Shown here: positions 1 to 8,183 of the stretch, piece after piece
How the letters are laid out: each line of letters opens with the position of its first letter
Numbering within the stretch: the first letter of the stretch is position 1
NCBI RefSeq assembly: GCF_023149135.1
Contig: NZ_JAIWJX010000002.1
Span: forward strand, 434,001 to 498,000
Direction: 5' to 3'
From: Fictibacillus marinisediminis
GTDB taxonomy: Bacteria; Bacillota; Bacilli; Bacillales; Fictibacillaceae
DNA length: 64,000 nt
Notes under the pieces: model-generated
Seen by the model: only the letters and a program-made list of their open reading frames with translations
Databases searched by the model: none
What the model was told of the DNA's origin: nothing
Program-made: the position numbers and the translations under genes

Positions 1-1
1 G

Positions 2-184
2 GTCATGATTATTCACGGGACAGAGGATGAAGCGGTTCCTCATGAATATGGACAAAGGTATTACGATACGTATGTGAACAACGATCGCGGCATTCATTTA
101 ATGGAGGGTGTTGACCATGTTTTCGGAAGACTGAGCTGGATCGATGAACTGTTTGATCACAGTATTCAATTTTTGAACAACTAA
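2..184 (+). CDS. alpha/beta hydrolase, C-terminal fragment (cut by window edge)
   Basis: The frame is open from the window edge and gives the last 60 residues of a protein. It holds the two C-terminal landmarks of an alpha/beta hydrolase: IIHGTEDEAVP, where the acidic residue after the strand would be the triad Asp, and GVDHVF, where the His would be the catalytic base. The stop TAA is at 182-184. The nucleophile elbow lies outside the window, so the substrate cannot be inferred. It could be a serine aminopeptidase/esterase-like enzyme. Confidence 0.75.
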   Translation, partial: VMIIHGTEDEAVPHEYGQRYYDTYVNNDRGIHLMEGVDHVFGRLSWIDELFDHSIQFLNN

Positions 185-330
185 AGTGCAGTTTCCGCTT
201 TCTATAATAAACTCCTAAGCAGGATTCTCCCATAACAAAGAGAAGTGTACAGAGTGATCAAAGCTTATTCGGAAGCAAAATCTGTATTTGTATATCGTGT
301 AGTGCTTCATCCATAATGAAAGGAGATCTC

Positions 331-798
331 ATGATGCCTGAGCTATACCACACACCGGTTGTAAGAGCAGAAATGCTTATTAGAAGACCGGTGGAAGTCG
401 TATTTGAGGCTTTTATCGAACCGGCGATTACGACCAAATTTTGGTTCACTAAAAGCAGCGGCAGAGTAGAAGAGGGGAAAAAAATCCAATGGGAATGGGA
501 GATGTACGGTGTATCGGATCGCGTTTTTGTAAAAAGACTAGAGGAAAACGAACGCATTCATATTCAATCGTCGGACGGAACAGAGGTGGAGTGGACCTTT
601 GTTTCCAGAAAAGATAACGAGACGATGGTCACGATACTTAACTCGGGATTTAAAGGAAGTGGAGATGAGATCGTAAATACCGCCATTGATTCCATGGGAG
701 GGTACACGATGGTCCTCTGTGGATTAAAGGCGCTCCTGGAACATAACATCATCTTAAATCTTGTGCCGGATAAAGCGCCTGACTTTCATGTTAAATAA
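331..798 (+). CDS. SRPBCC / AHSA1-like domain protein
   Basis: A 155-residue START-like (SRPBCC) protein of the AHSA1 group: an N-terminal strand VVRAEMLIRRPVEVVFEAF, a FWFTKSSG segment, GKKIQWEWEMYG, and a long C-terminal helix (GGYTMVLCGLKALLEHN). The family forms a helix-grip fold with a hydrophobic cavity; the ligand is unknown. The start is placed at ATG 331 (or 334) because AAAGGAG at 319-325 precedes it; the in-frame ATG at 316 lies before this RBS. Similar domains occur here at 42332, 46867 and 53833. No partner gene is evident. Confidence 0.75.
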   Translation: MMPELYHTPVVRAEMLIRRPVEVVFEAFIEPAITTKFWFTKSSGRVEEGKKIQWEWEMYGVSDRVFVKRLEENERIHIQSSDGTEVEWTFVSRKDNETMVTILNSGFKGSGDEIVNTAIDSMGGYTMVLCGLKALLEHNIILNLVPDKAPDFHVK

Positions 799-896
799 AA
801 CAAGGTCCTTTTCGCTATATCGGTTTAAGAATGGAGTTGCTGCTGCAGCTCTTTATTTCTGTCCGTTTAAATAAGAATGAACTGAAGGTGAATGAG

Positions 897-1796
897 TTGA
901 ACGCAAAGACTTTCTTTATGGCACTTATTACGATTATCATTTGGGGATCAACATTTGCGGCCATCCGGGCGGGGCTGCATGGCGGTTATTCGGCGGGACA
1001 CTTAGTTCTCATTCGTTACTTAATAGCATCCGGTGCTTTTATCCTTTACGCTCTGTGGCCGGGTGTGAAATTTCGGCTGCCGAAAAAAGAAGATCTTTTT
1101 AGGCTTTTGCTGCTTGGATGGATTGGAATCAGCATCTATCACATAGGGGTAACGTTCGGTGAGCAGACTGTATCGGCAGGAACTGCCGGCATGCTGATTG
1201 GAGCAGCGCCTGTCTTTACGGCGCTCATTGCTGTTTTCGTATTAAACGAGCGTTTAGGGAGATTTGGATGGCTGGGTCTTGGCATCGGTTTAGCTGGCGT
1301 TATATTGATTACGTTGGGTAGTTCTGGCCCGTCCCTGACGATTTCTAAAGGAGCTTTTTTAGTATTGATGGCTGCTGTCGCTACGTCTGTCTTTTTTGTT
1401 TTCCAAAAACCGTTCTTACATCGATATACGCCGATTGAACTGACGGCTTATGTGACCTGGGCGGGTACACTGCCTTTTTTCTGGTTCTCTCCTGGACTCT
1501 TTGACTCCATTCAGCACGCTACCATGGAAGCCCATATATCGGCGCTTTATGTAGGGATTTTCCCGGCGGCGATCGCTTATGTCACATGGGCGATTGCCCT
1601 CTCGACAGGCAATGCCAGTTCTGTGGCGAGCATGATGTACCTGGAGCCGGCAATCGCCATACTTACCGCATGGGTTTGGCTGAACGAGTGGCCGAGTACC
1701 CTTTCGCTGATCGGAGGATTGGTTGCCATATCGGGTGTTCTTGTGGTTAATGGCTTGGATAAGAAGCGTGTTACGGCGGAAAAGAAGTCAGCATGA
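897..1796 (+). CDS. EamA/DMT-family transporter
   Basis: An integral membrane protein of the drug/metabolite transporter superfamily, about 299 residues with roughly ten hydrophobic segments arranged as two EamA repeats. The first opens with ALITIIIWGSTFAAIRAG; the second closes with YLEPAIAILTAWVWLNE and GGLVAISGVLVVN. The family exports amino acids or metabolites; the substrate cannot be read from sequence. I prefer a TTG start at 897 because AAGGTGA lies 5 nt upstream; an in-frame ATG at 831 would add 22 residues with no RBS. It stands alone and is followed by a terminator. Confidence 0.85.
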   Translation: MNAKTFFMALITIIIWGSTFAAIRAGLHGGYSAGHLVLIRYLIASGAFILYALWPGVKFRLPKKEDLFRLLLLGWIGISIYHIGVTFGEQTVSAGTAGMLIGAAPVFTALIAVFVLNERLGRFGWLGLGIGLAGVILITLGSSGPSLTISKGAFLVLMAAVATSVFFVFQKPFLHRYTPIELTAYVTWAGTLPFFWFSPGLFDSIQHATMEAHISALYVGIFPAAIAYVTWAIALSTGNASSVASMMYLEPAIAILTAWVWLNEWPSTLSLIGGLVAISGVLVVNGLDKKRVTAEKKSA

Positions 1797-1832
1797 ATGT
1801 TTATATCAACTCAAGGGTTAGAATCCAATGAA

Positions 1833-1870
1833 AGATCAACTGCTCTAAGATGGCAGCTGGTCTTTTTATT
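1833..1870 (+). terminator. rho-independent terminator of the DMT transporter
   Basis: A stem GATCAACTGC / GCAGCTGGTC (with G-T pairs) is followed by TTTTTATTTT. Confidence 0.8.
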
Positions 1871-1894
1871 TTATTTAGTCCCTGAGTCAATCAT

Positions 1895-1948
1895 TTGAAA
1901 ATTAGCCTTTTCTAAGATAATCTTACACATAATGATTACTTAAAGTAA
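1895..1948 (+). promoter_or_regulatory. SigA-type promoter and palindromic operator of the OYE gene
   Basis: TTGAAA (1895-1900), a 17-nt spacer and TAATCT (1918-1923) form a plausible promoter. Just downstream, TTACTT-A-AAGTAA (1936-1948) is a perfect 6-1-6 palindrome, positioned to block transcription. OYE reductases are often under MarR/HxlR-type electrophile sensors. No such regulator gene is adjacent, so the binding protein is unknown. Confidence 0.5.
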
Positions 1949-1987
1949 GTTTTTTCAATAAACAAGAGGTTAATAGGAGGAATTTAT

Positions 1988-3043
1988 TTGAGTACAATTT
2001 CTAAGCTGTTTGAACCCGTAACCATAGGTGCATGGAACTTAAAAACAAGAACAGCAATGGCTCCGATGACCCGGTCGTTTGCGGATGATAAAACCGGTGT
2101 GGTGAATGACCAAATCGTAGAGTATTACCGAAAACGAGCTCAAGATGGAGTAGGGCTCATCATTACAGAGGGTGTTGTGATTTCTCCAAGAGCAAAGGGA
2201 AATCCTGGTGTACCTGGGCTATATACTCAAGAGCAAATCCATGGCTGGAAAAAAGTAACCGAAGCTGTACACGCTGAAGGCGGAACGATTATTGCGCAAA
2301 TATGGCATGTCGGCCGGGCAAGCCATCACGAAATTGCAGGAGGACTACCTCCACAGGCTCCATCGCCTATTGCGGCTGAAGGAAAAGTGTCACGATTCGG
2401 TAAATCTTTCGATGTTCCTGAAGAAATGACTGAAAATGATATTAAAGAAGTCGTAAATCAATACGCACAAGCTGCAAAAAATGCGATGGAAGCTGGCTTT
2501 GACGGTGTGGAAATCCATGGTGCACACGGTTACTTAATCGATCAGTTTAACTCGGACGTTTCGAATAAAAGGACGGATCGGTACGGCGGTGATTTAAAAC
2601 AGCGCCTGACCTTTATGAAGGAAGTTCTAAAAGCAGTCATTGATGCCGTCGGAGCAAACCGTACCCTTATTCGTTTCTCGGCTTTCAAAATTGATCAGCC
2701 CACTTACATGTGGGAAGATCCTGAATCAGCCATTCAAACATTTATTGAAGCGTTTAAAGAAACGGGTGCTGAAATGATTCACCCTTCGACCATGGAATTT
2801 ACCAAACCGATTGCCAGAGGGTTAACGATGCATGAATTGACACGCAGCCACTGGGATGGAGTTATCGTCGGCGTAGGTGGGCTTGATGCGGAAACAGCAG
2901 AAGCCGCACTTGAAAAGGGCACGATTGATGTTGCTGCGATTGGCCGGCCGCTTATTGCCAATCCAGATTATCTGGCACGAATTAAGCAGGGTCAACAACT
3001 TGTCGAGTATGAAGCAAAGAAACATTTAACTCAATTGGTGTAA
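1988..3043 (+). CDS. Old Yellow Enzyme family NADH:flavin oxidoreductase
   Basis: A 351-residue FMN-dependent TIM-barrel ene-reductase. Visible family marks are LFEPVTIGAWNLKTR, MAPMTRS, IAQIWHVGR, the substrate-binding pair in EIHGAHGYLIDQF, the SNKRTDRYGG stretch, and GVGGLDAETAEAAL...IGRPLIANPD near the C-terminal phosphate-binding loop. The family reduces activated C=C bonds with NAD(P)H in the cytoplasm, often for detoxification. The start is TTG at 1988: AGGAGG sits 7 nt upstream and no nearer ATG fits. It is monocistronic, between a promoter/operator and its own terminator. Confidence 0.9.
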   Translation: MSTISKLFEPVTIGAWNLKTRTAMAPMTRSFADDKTGVVNDQIVEYYRKRAQDGVGLIITEGVVISPRAKGNPGVPGLYTQEQIHGWKKVTEAVHAEGGTIIAQIWHVGRASHHEIAGGLPPQAPSPIAAEGKVSRFGKSFDVPEEMTENDIKEVVNQYAQAAKNAMEAGFDGVEIHGAHGYLIDQFNSDVSNKRTDRYGGDLKQRLTFMKEVLKAVIDAVGANRTLIRFSAFKIDQPTYMWEDPESAIQTFIEAFKETGAEMIHPSTMEFTKPIARGLTMHELTRSHWDGVIVGVGGLDAETAEAALEKGTIDVAAIGRPLIANPDYLARIKQGQQLVEYEAKKHLTQLV

Positions 3044-3055
3044 TAGAGAATGTAA

Positions 3056-3088
3056 AGACCAGCTGCTCTAATGGAAGCTGGTCTTTTT
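3056..3088 (+). terminator. rho-independent terminator of the OYE gene
   Basis: A perfect stem AGACCAGCT / AGCTGGTCT is followed by a T run. It is nearly the same hairpin as at 1833. Confidence 0.9.
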
Positions 3089-3259
3089 AAATGATAAATC
3101 CTTTTCTTTTCTATTGACGAAACGTTCAGGTTAGTTAAACACGGAATAAAAGGATTTGTACCAAGAAACGCAGAATATAGACATCTATCACAGATTGAAC
3201 CGGTAAGGCAGGAATATCGGCAGTAAAACTAAGGCTAAAGAAGAGGAGAGAATCTATTC

Positions 3260-3682
3260 ATGTACGAACTAAAAACCAAAGAAACCGACAGTAGTGTCAT
3301 TGAGTTTATTGAAAATGTTGAAAGCCCTAAAAAACGTGAAGACGCATATAAATTATTAGATATTTTTACAGAAGCGACAGGTTATGAACCGAAGATGTGG
3401 GGACCGAGTATTATTGGATTTGGTGCATATCATTATAAATATGAATCCGGTCATGAAGGCGATGCGCCACTCGTTGGCTTTTCACCTCGAAAAGCTAAAA
3501 TCAGTTTGTATTTTGCAACGGGTGACACGAAACGAGAGGAATTATTAAAGGACTTTGGCAAACATACCACTGGAAAAGCGTGTGTGTACATAAATAAGGT
3601 AGCAGATATTGACGTTGATGTCTTAAAATCATTAATCAATCAATCTGTAAGGTTTTTGAAAGAAACCTATACATATCATTAA
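3260..3682 (+). CDS. DUF1801 domain protein
   Basis: A 140-residue cytoplasmic protein with the DUF1801 (YdhG-like) pattern: an N-terminal helical part with KKREDAYKLLDIF, then MWGPSIIGFGAYHYKYESG, GFSPRKAKISLYF and a C-terminal helix starting DVDVLKSLI. The function of the family is not established; the fold resembles that of the frataxin-like YdhG group. An RBS (AGAGGAGAG) precedes ATG 3260. The next gene follows after 37 bp on the same strand and could be co-transcribed. Confidence 0.85.
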   Translation: MYELKTKETDSSVIEFIENVESPKKREDAYKLLDIFTEATGYEPKMWGPSIIGFGAYHYKYESGHEGDAPLVGFSPRKAKISLYFATGDTKREELLKDFGKHTTGKACVYINKVADIDVDVLKSLINQSVRFLKETYTYH

Positions 3683-3719
3683 ATAATCGGACAATAAGCA
3701 GGGGAATTGAGGTATAGAG

Positions 3720-4349
3720 ATGAATAAATCATTGCGAATCTTACGGCTTTTGTTTGGGCTTTTTTTATTTGCGTTGGGCTCTGTGATCGTTATGAAAGGA
3801 AATTTAGGCTTTGGTCCTTGGGAAGTGTTTCAGGCAGGGCTCACCAACTATCTTCCATTGACCATCGGGCAAGCCACCGTTCTAGTAAGCGTGATTATTG
3901 TTGGTTTGATTATCCTGCTGAAAGAGAAAATTGGAATCGGCACCTTGGCCAATATGATTCTGATTGGATTTTTCATGGACTTCATTTTATGGACCGATGT
4001 ACTGCCGAAGGCGTCCGGTTGGCCCAGTGGCTTGGGTATGCTGATGCTGGGGCTGTTTACCACAGCGTTGGGCAGTTATTTTTACATAAGTTCTGGCTTT
4101 GGGGCGGGGCCGCGTGATTCACTCATGGTGTCGATCCGTAGGCGCACGGGTCTTCCAATTGGGGTCTGTCGTTCTTCATTGGAATGTTCAGTTGCACTGG
4201 TCGGTTGGCTGCTGGGAGGGCCACTAGGGATGGGAACAGTGGTTACTGCATTTGGACTTGGAGTATTTGTTCAGCTGATCTTCCGTCTTTTCTCTTTTGA
4301 AACAACGACAATCCATCATGAGAACTTGCGGGAAACCTTTAAAGCGTAG
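3720..4349 (+). CDS. YczE/YyaS/YitT-family membrane protein
   Basis: A 209-residue polytopic membrane protein with about five hydrophobic segments. Family marks are LGSVIVMKGNLGFGPWEVFQAGL near the N-terminus and a partially repeated SSGFGAGPRDSLMVSIRRRTG in the second half. B. subtilis YczE, of the same family, is needed for surfactin production, but its biochemical role is not settled. GAGG lies 7-8 nt upstream of ATG 3720. A strong hairpin lies downstream. Confidence 0.85.
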   Translation: MNKSLRILRLLFGLFLFALGSVIVMKGNLGFGPWEVFQAGLTNYLPLTIGQATVLVSVIIVGLIILLKEKIGIGTLANMILIGFFMDFILWTDVLPKASGWPSGLGMLMLGLFTTALGSYFYISSGFGAGPRDSLMVSIRRRTGLPIGVCRSSLECSVALVGWLLGGPLGMGTVVTAFGLGVFVQLIFRLFSFETTTIHHENLRETFKA

Positions 4350-4418
4350 GCTTTTTTTGAATATGTAGTTCTTGTGTTGGGAGGATGATGTTTACTAGTC
4401 TGATGATTCATAAGGAAT

Positions 4419-4450
4419 ACCCCTTAGATTATAATCTAAGGGGTGAAATT
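4419..4450. terminator. bidirectional terminator between convergent genes
   Basis: A 13-bp perfect palindrome ACCCCTTAGATTA / TAATCTAAGGGGT between the ends of the YczE-like gene and the minus-strand gene at 4521; a T-rich stretch follows on the plus side. Confidence 0.75.
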
Positions 4451-4520
4451 TTCTCAGCTTGATGGAAAAGTTGACAGCATCGCTAATACACGCATGTGTT
4501 ATGTGTGGAATAACATCTCT

Positions 4521-4946
4521 TTAACAATTGGAATTGGTGCGCGCATCAATAACAGTACACTGTCTGGCACCTTGGCGAATTAATCGTCTCGCTTCTTCCA
4601 TGGAAATCTTTACAAATACTGCCTCATCAAAATCGTTCTCCACATCAAACAATGCAAAGGCCTGATTACGGTTAATAAATATACACTTAAACTCAACTTC
4701 AACACCGTTTCTTGATCTAGGTGCAGAATTTCGAACTTCACACAATTCCAAACCAGCATTGTTTAATCGTCTTGCAGTCGCTTCATTTATGCGAATAATC
4801 ACAAATTCCTCTAGATCCACTCCAGGAACCTCTGACTCAATTTCCACCACCGCAAAAAAACGGTTTCCAAGTACCAAAAGGCAATTAGCACCTATTTCAA
4901 AAATTTCTTCGTTGTTCATATTCATATCCCTATTGAATAAACTCAT
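4521..4946 (-). CDS. unrecognised 141-aa protein with an internal duplication
   Basis: I do not recognise this family. The protein is a tandem duplication of about 55 residues. Repeat 1 runs from CLLVLGNRFFAVVEIE to FVIIRINEATARRL; repeat 2 from CIFINRNQAFALFDVE to FVKISMEEARRL. Each unit has two strand-like segments joined by an acidic loop, then a short helix E-A-x-R-R-L and a Cys-containing end (LCEV, QCTV). There is no signal peptide or membrane segment. A GAGGGGG RBS lies about 10 nt upstream of the ATG. Composition resembles small CotP/YabP-like Bacillus proteins, but this is only an impression. Confidence 0.7.
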   Translation of the reverse strand: MSLFNRDMNMNNEEIFEIGANCLLVLGNRFFAVVEIESEVPGVDLEEFVIIRINEATARRLNNAGLELCEVRNSAPRSRNGVEVEFKCIFINRNQAFALFDVENDFDEAVFVKISMEEARRLIRQGARQCTVIDARTNSNC

Positions 4947-5215
4947 AAACTTTTATCCCCCTCGTAGTTAAATCCGTTGAATGGATGCTGGTATAGCCAC
5001 TTGCTCTTCATGGCAAAAAGATAATCTTCCTTGCATCATTCACTTTAGTATATTCTGCACAAGCACAATTGCTACTAAAATAGTGATTTAACTATTAGGG
5101 CATTGGTTTTCCCCTATTATTTTTTACAGTCTAACCAGCTTACCTGAACAAAGGCTTTTTAGCCGAAGCTATAGAATAATTACTGTAGCTTTATGAAGCA
5201 GAAAGGGAGAGTTTC

Positions 5216-5752
5216 GTGTTAAATGTTGAGATTAGAAGGCCGGCGATTGAAGACCTTTCACCGTTACATGAATTTTTCCGGATCGTCATTACAGATACCT
5301 TTGCTAAAGAGGGAATCGAAGAGAAGCTGGATGATCTAAAGGATGAAATTGAGAGTAAGAAGCGTTATTTAGAAAGTGATTTAAAAAGCGAAGGAAGGGA
5401 TCGCCATTTCCTAATTGCGATAGAAAGGAATCAAATGGTTGGTTCCATCGAATACGGTCCCGCAAGTGAACTGATCTGTACTTGTACAAACGGTGCTCTA
5501 AAAGAGCTGATTGAGATCGGTACTGTATTTGTTCATCCTGACTATCAAAGAAAAGGGATAGGGAATCTCTTATTGAACACCATGTATGCCACGCTGCGGA
5601 ATAGAGGCATTAACGAATTTTGTTTAGACAGCGGATACCGCAGCGCACAAAAAATTTGGACAAAGAAGTTTGGCGAACCGGATTACCGGCTTAAGGATTA
5701 TTGGGAAGAAGGCTTTGACCATATGATATGGAAAGTAAGTGTATCTGTTTAA
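5216..5752 (+). CDS. GNAT-family N-acetyltransferase
   Basis: A 178-residue acetyltransferase. The acetyl-CoA-binding motif A is TVFVHPDYQRKGIGNLLLN (Q/R-x-x-G-x-G/A), preceded by the strand LIEIG and followed by CLDSGYRSAQKIWTKKFG, where the altered motif B is. The substrate is unknown. The start is GTG 5216, with AAAGGGAGA just upstream. Monocistronic. Confidence 0.85.
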   Translation: MLNVEIRRPAIEDLSPLHEFFRIVITDTFAKEGIEEKLDDLKDEIESKKRYLESDLKSEGRDRHFLIAIERNQMVGSIEYGPASELICTCTNGALKELIEIGTVFVHPDYQRKGIGNLLLNTMYATLRNRGINEFCLDSGYRSAQKIWTKKFGEPDYRLKDYWEEGFDHMIWKVSVSV

Positions 5753-5905
5753 TAACAATAGAGGGGAAGAATAGTGATGAAGCTAGTCTTTTTGTATCAT
5801 CGGGTAATATAGCTGAAAACATCGGATCTTGATGAGGAAAGTACTATATATGAAAACTACACCATAAGCTTCCTTAGAATGAAAAATACAGAAGGGGTTT
5901 TTATC

Positions 5906-6172
5906 ATGCGGCAGATAAAATTCATGCTGAAACAATTTCTAAAGGAGCCTCTGTGGTTTAAACTGCTAATCATTGCAGCGTTACTTATTTCTATTATTTT
6001 TAGCAGTTCATATTTTTCACACCATGCTTATAATGAAAGCATCTCCAAATTAGCTGCGGCTATCTTTTTAGGTGCTTATGGAATTAAATTTAGGAGAAGT
6101 CCTGTAACTTCTATCATTTTATTTGTTGCAGCAGCTATAGGCATTTATCTGGCCATTTCAGCAGTAGTTTAG
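5906..6172 (+). CDS. small hydrophobic membrane protein (88 aa)
   Basis: No family is recognised. From ATG 5906 (AAGGGG 7 nt upstream; the in-frame ATG at 5879 lacks an RBS) it encodes 88 residues with a basic N-terminus (MRQIKFMLKQFLKEPLWFK), one membrane segment LLIIAALLISIIFSSSYF, and a C-terminal hydrophobic pair ending GIYLAISAVV. It could be a 2-3 TM protein with the N-terminus inside. The neighbours give no functional hint. Confidence 0.6.
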   Translation: MRQIKFMLKQFLKEPLWFKLLIIAALLISIIFSSSYFSHHAYNESISKLAAAIFLGAYGIKFRRSPVTSIILFVAAAIGIYLAISAVV

Positions 6173-6280
6173 CAGTGAGGCGGTAAATATTAAAATAGTC
6201 CGCAATTGAATCAAGGAACTTAAATAGCCGGTAAAAACCGAACAATAAATTTATTAATGTAAATAAAATTCGTATTTTTA

Positions 6281-6309
6281 TTGTAGATTGTTTAGTTGTT
6301 TGCTATATT
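6281..6309 (+). promoter_or_regulatory. SigA-type promoter of the guanine-riboswitch transcript
   Basis: TTGTAG (6281-6286), a 17-nt spacer and TATATT (6304-6309). Transcription would start near 6316, about 20 nt before the aptamer. Confidence 0.65.
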
Positions 6310-6335
6310 ATCAAAGTAATCTTCTATATATCATT

Positions 6336-6406
6336 ACTCGTATATGCTCGGAAATATGGTCTGAGTGTCTCTACCTGGTTCCCATTGCAAGAACTGGACT
6401 ACGGGT
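6336..6406 (+). ncRNA. purine (guanine-type) riboswitch aptamer
   Basis: All parts of the three-way junction can be read. P1 is 6336-6342 with 6400-6406. P2 is GCTCGGA/TCTGAGT, closed by an ATATGG loop. J2/3 carries TCTCTA. P3 is 6375-6381 with 6391-6397, with an L3 loop ending TTGCAA. The specificity base, equivalent to C74 in the xpt aptamer, is C at 6399 (G-A-C-T-A), so guanine or hypoxanthine is expected rather than adenine, which needs T there. Confidence 0.93.
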
Positions 6407-6469
6407 TAAAGTATTCGATTTTTTAGCTTTTTTCAGCTGATTTCATTTTGTATACTTTGACTTTCGCCG

Positions 6470-6510
6470 GTCCAGTGGGTAGAACGTATTCTACCTGTCT
6501 GGACTTTTTT
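6470..6510 (+). terminator. riboswitch expression-platform terminator
   Basis: GTCCAG (6470-6475) pairs with CTGGAC (6499-6504), with a further inner stem GGGTAGAA/TTCTACC, followed by six T. The same CTGGAC occurs in the aptamer (6394-6399) and can pair with GTCCAG as an antiterminator. Ligand binding would hold it in P3/J3-1 and allow termination, so this should be an OFF switch. Confidence 0.9.
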
Positions 6511-6559
6511 CTTTGGGCCAGATCTTCGAGTATATCAAACCACTAGGAGGATCATGGAT

Positions 6560-7441
6560 ATGAAAAAGATGAAAACAAAATACGCTCTATTAGCGGTGGT
6601 TACAGCACTGTTACTTGGGGCAGCTGCAGGATGGAGATCTGATTCACCGAATGAAACAGTACAAGCCAAGTCTCATCATAAGCCGATTGTTATTCAAGGA
6701 CCGATGCCGATTGAAGCTGAAAAATTTGCGCAAAAGCTAAAGAATGTGAAAGTGGAAAAATCAGGCACTTTTGTTTTTTATAAAGGTACGCTTAACCATT
6801 ATCCCGTAATCGTGGCAAAAACAGGCAAGGGAATGGAAAATACAGCAGCCGCTACATCGATCGCTATCGAAAAATATCATCCAATTGCCATCATCAATCA
6901 AGGAACATCAGGCGGTCATGATCCAGAACTGAATGTTTTTGATATTGTGTTAGGAAAACAAACAGTAAATCTCGGCTCTTTAAGAACAGGGGAGAAGGGT
7001 GAAGGCGAGGGAATGGATCCTGCAGCATGGAAGCCGATGGATCTTATGGCTTCTGAAGGAAGTGCAGGAGAAGATCCGAATGCTGAAAAACCTCGTTTCT
7101 ACGCAGGGAATAAGGATTTGCTCGAAGCAGCTAATGAAGTTAAAGATAAATACACCAAGGGTAAGGTTGTAGAAGGTACGATAGGTTCGGCAGACGTTTG
7201 GAATAATGAAGTGGATCGAATTAAATGGTTCCATTCAAAGTACGGTACATCGGTGGAAGAAATGGAAGGTGCTTCAGCGGCACAAATGGCCCAGGCCTAT
7301 AATGTACCATTCTTGGGAATCCGAGTATTGTCCAATAATAAAACAAATGGCGGTAAATACAACCCCAATACAGCAGAAGCATGTCAAAACTATGTTTATC
7401 AAGTAGTTGAAAAATATATTTCTGAGATACCTAACAAATAA
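6560..7441 (+). CDS. exported nucleoside phosphorylase/nucleosidase (MTAN-like fold)
   Basis: About 293 residues. An N-terminal signal peptide (basic MKKMKTKY, then ALLAVVTALLLGAAAG, possible cleavage after QAKS) precedes a nucleoside-phosphorylase-I domain. It has GPMPIEAEKF for the N-terminal active-site acid, INQGTSGG, and VEEMEGASAAQMAQAYNVPFLGIRVLSNN. MTA/SAH nucleosidases have S-D where this has S-N (Asn at 261 counted from the ATG at 6554), a change that in trimeric PNPs goes with 6-oxopurine binding. With the guanine riboswitch upstream I infer purine salvage from external nucleosides. AGGAGG at 6545-6550 favours ATG 6560 (9 nt) over ATG 6554 (3 nt). Confidence 0.88.
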   Translation: MKKMKTKYALLAVVTALLLGAAAGWRSDSPNETVQAKSHHKPIVIQGPMPIEAEKFAQKLKNVKVEKSGTFVFYKGTLNHYPVIVAKTGKGMENTAAATSIAIEKYHPIAIINQGTSGGHDPELNVFDIVLGKQTVNLGSLRTGEKGEGEGMDPAAWKPMDLMASEGSAGEDPNAEKPRFYAGNKDLLEAANEVKDKYTKGKVVEGTIGSADVWNNEVDRIKWFHSKYGTSVEEMEGASAAQMAQAYNVPFLGIRVLSNNKTNGGKYNPNTAEACQNYVYQVVEKYISEIPNK

Positions 7442-7452
7442 TAGGTTCCAAA

Positions 7453-7680
7453 GGGGCTGTCCAAGAAGTCTGTAAGCTGTTGATTTCCGTTCCAGGCTGC
7501 TCGCTTTCCGCGGGGCGTGCGGTGAGCCTCTTGGTGCAAGCACCGGCGGGAGTCTCACCTGTCACGCTAGTCCCGCAGGAGTCTCGCATCTTCCACTTCA
7601 ATTAACTTTTCATTGAAGATTTTTCAAGCCAAAAAGGGGCTGCCTGAAGGTCAATTTTCGACTTTCTGGACAGCCTCTTT
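7453..7680 (-). repeat. dispersed repeat, family B copy 1 (MITE-like)
   Basis: About 228 bp with terminal GGCTGTCC / GGACAGCC. It has a GC-rich core (ctcgctttccgcggggcg...) and a terminator-like hairpin near the 3' end (GAAGGTC...GACTTTC then CTTTTT). The opposite strand aligns along its whole length with 42873-43094. It shares the core with family A. It fills the gap between the nucleosidase and the SnoaL-like gene. Confidence 0.8.
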
Positions 7681-7764
7681 TTATATGAACTAAAAGGAAA
7701 GTTAAATAAACATGTGTAATACAGATAGTAATATGATGTGCAGCAAAGCTGGGAGGAATATAGT

Positions 7765-8154
7765 ATGGAACATGATTTAAAAGAGTTAATTAATAAGTGT
7801 GACTTGGCAATAAAGAAGGAAGATCTTGATACGCTGATGAACTACTATACTGATGATGCAGTTCTGGTTGTAAAGCCAGGAATGATTGCACGAGGTAAAG
7901 TAGAAATCAAAAAAGCATTTATTGCCATTGCAGAGTATTTTAATAACAGTATTGTACCAACGCAGGGGGAGATGACTATTTTAGAGGCTGGGGATACTGC
8001 GTTAGTTATTTCCCAAACGTTGCTTGCTGCCGATAAAAATGATTCCGAATATTCCATGGATAGAAGAGCAACATACGTGTTTAAGAAAAATTCAAACGGC
8101 GAATGGCTTTGTGCAATTGATAACTCATATGGTACTGACTTAATTAATAAATAG
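7765..8154 (+). CDS. SnoaL-like / NTF2-fold DUF4440-type protein
   Basis: A 129-residue NTF2-like protein: an N-terminal helix [24 protein letters not shown] followed by [11 protein letters not shown] and [10 protein letters not shown], central strands [17 protein letters not shown], and the C-terminal [24 protein letters not shown], typical of the SgcJ/DUF4440 group. The cone-shaped fold binds small ligands; the function is unknown. GGGAGGA (7751-7757) fixes ATG 7765; an in-frame GTG at 7738 is unlikely. The GNAT gene follows after 29 bp and may be co-transcribed. Confidence 0.85.
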   Translation: MEHDLKELINKCDLAIKKEDLDTLMNYYTDDAVLVVKPGMIARGKVEIKKAFIAIAEYFNNSIVPTQGEMTILEAGDTALVISQTLLAADKNDSEYSMDRRATYVFKKNSNGEWLCAIDNSYGTDLINK

Positions 8155-8183
8155 AGTTTTCAACGATCACGGAGGAAGTGGAA

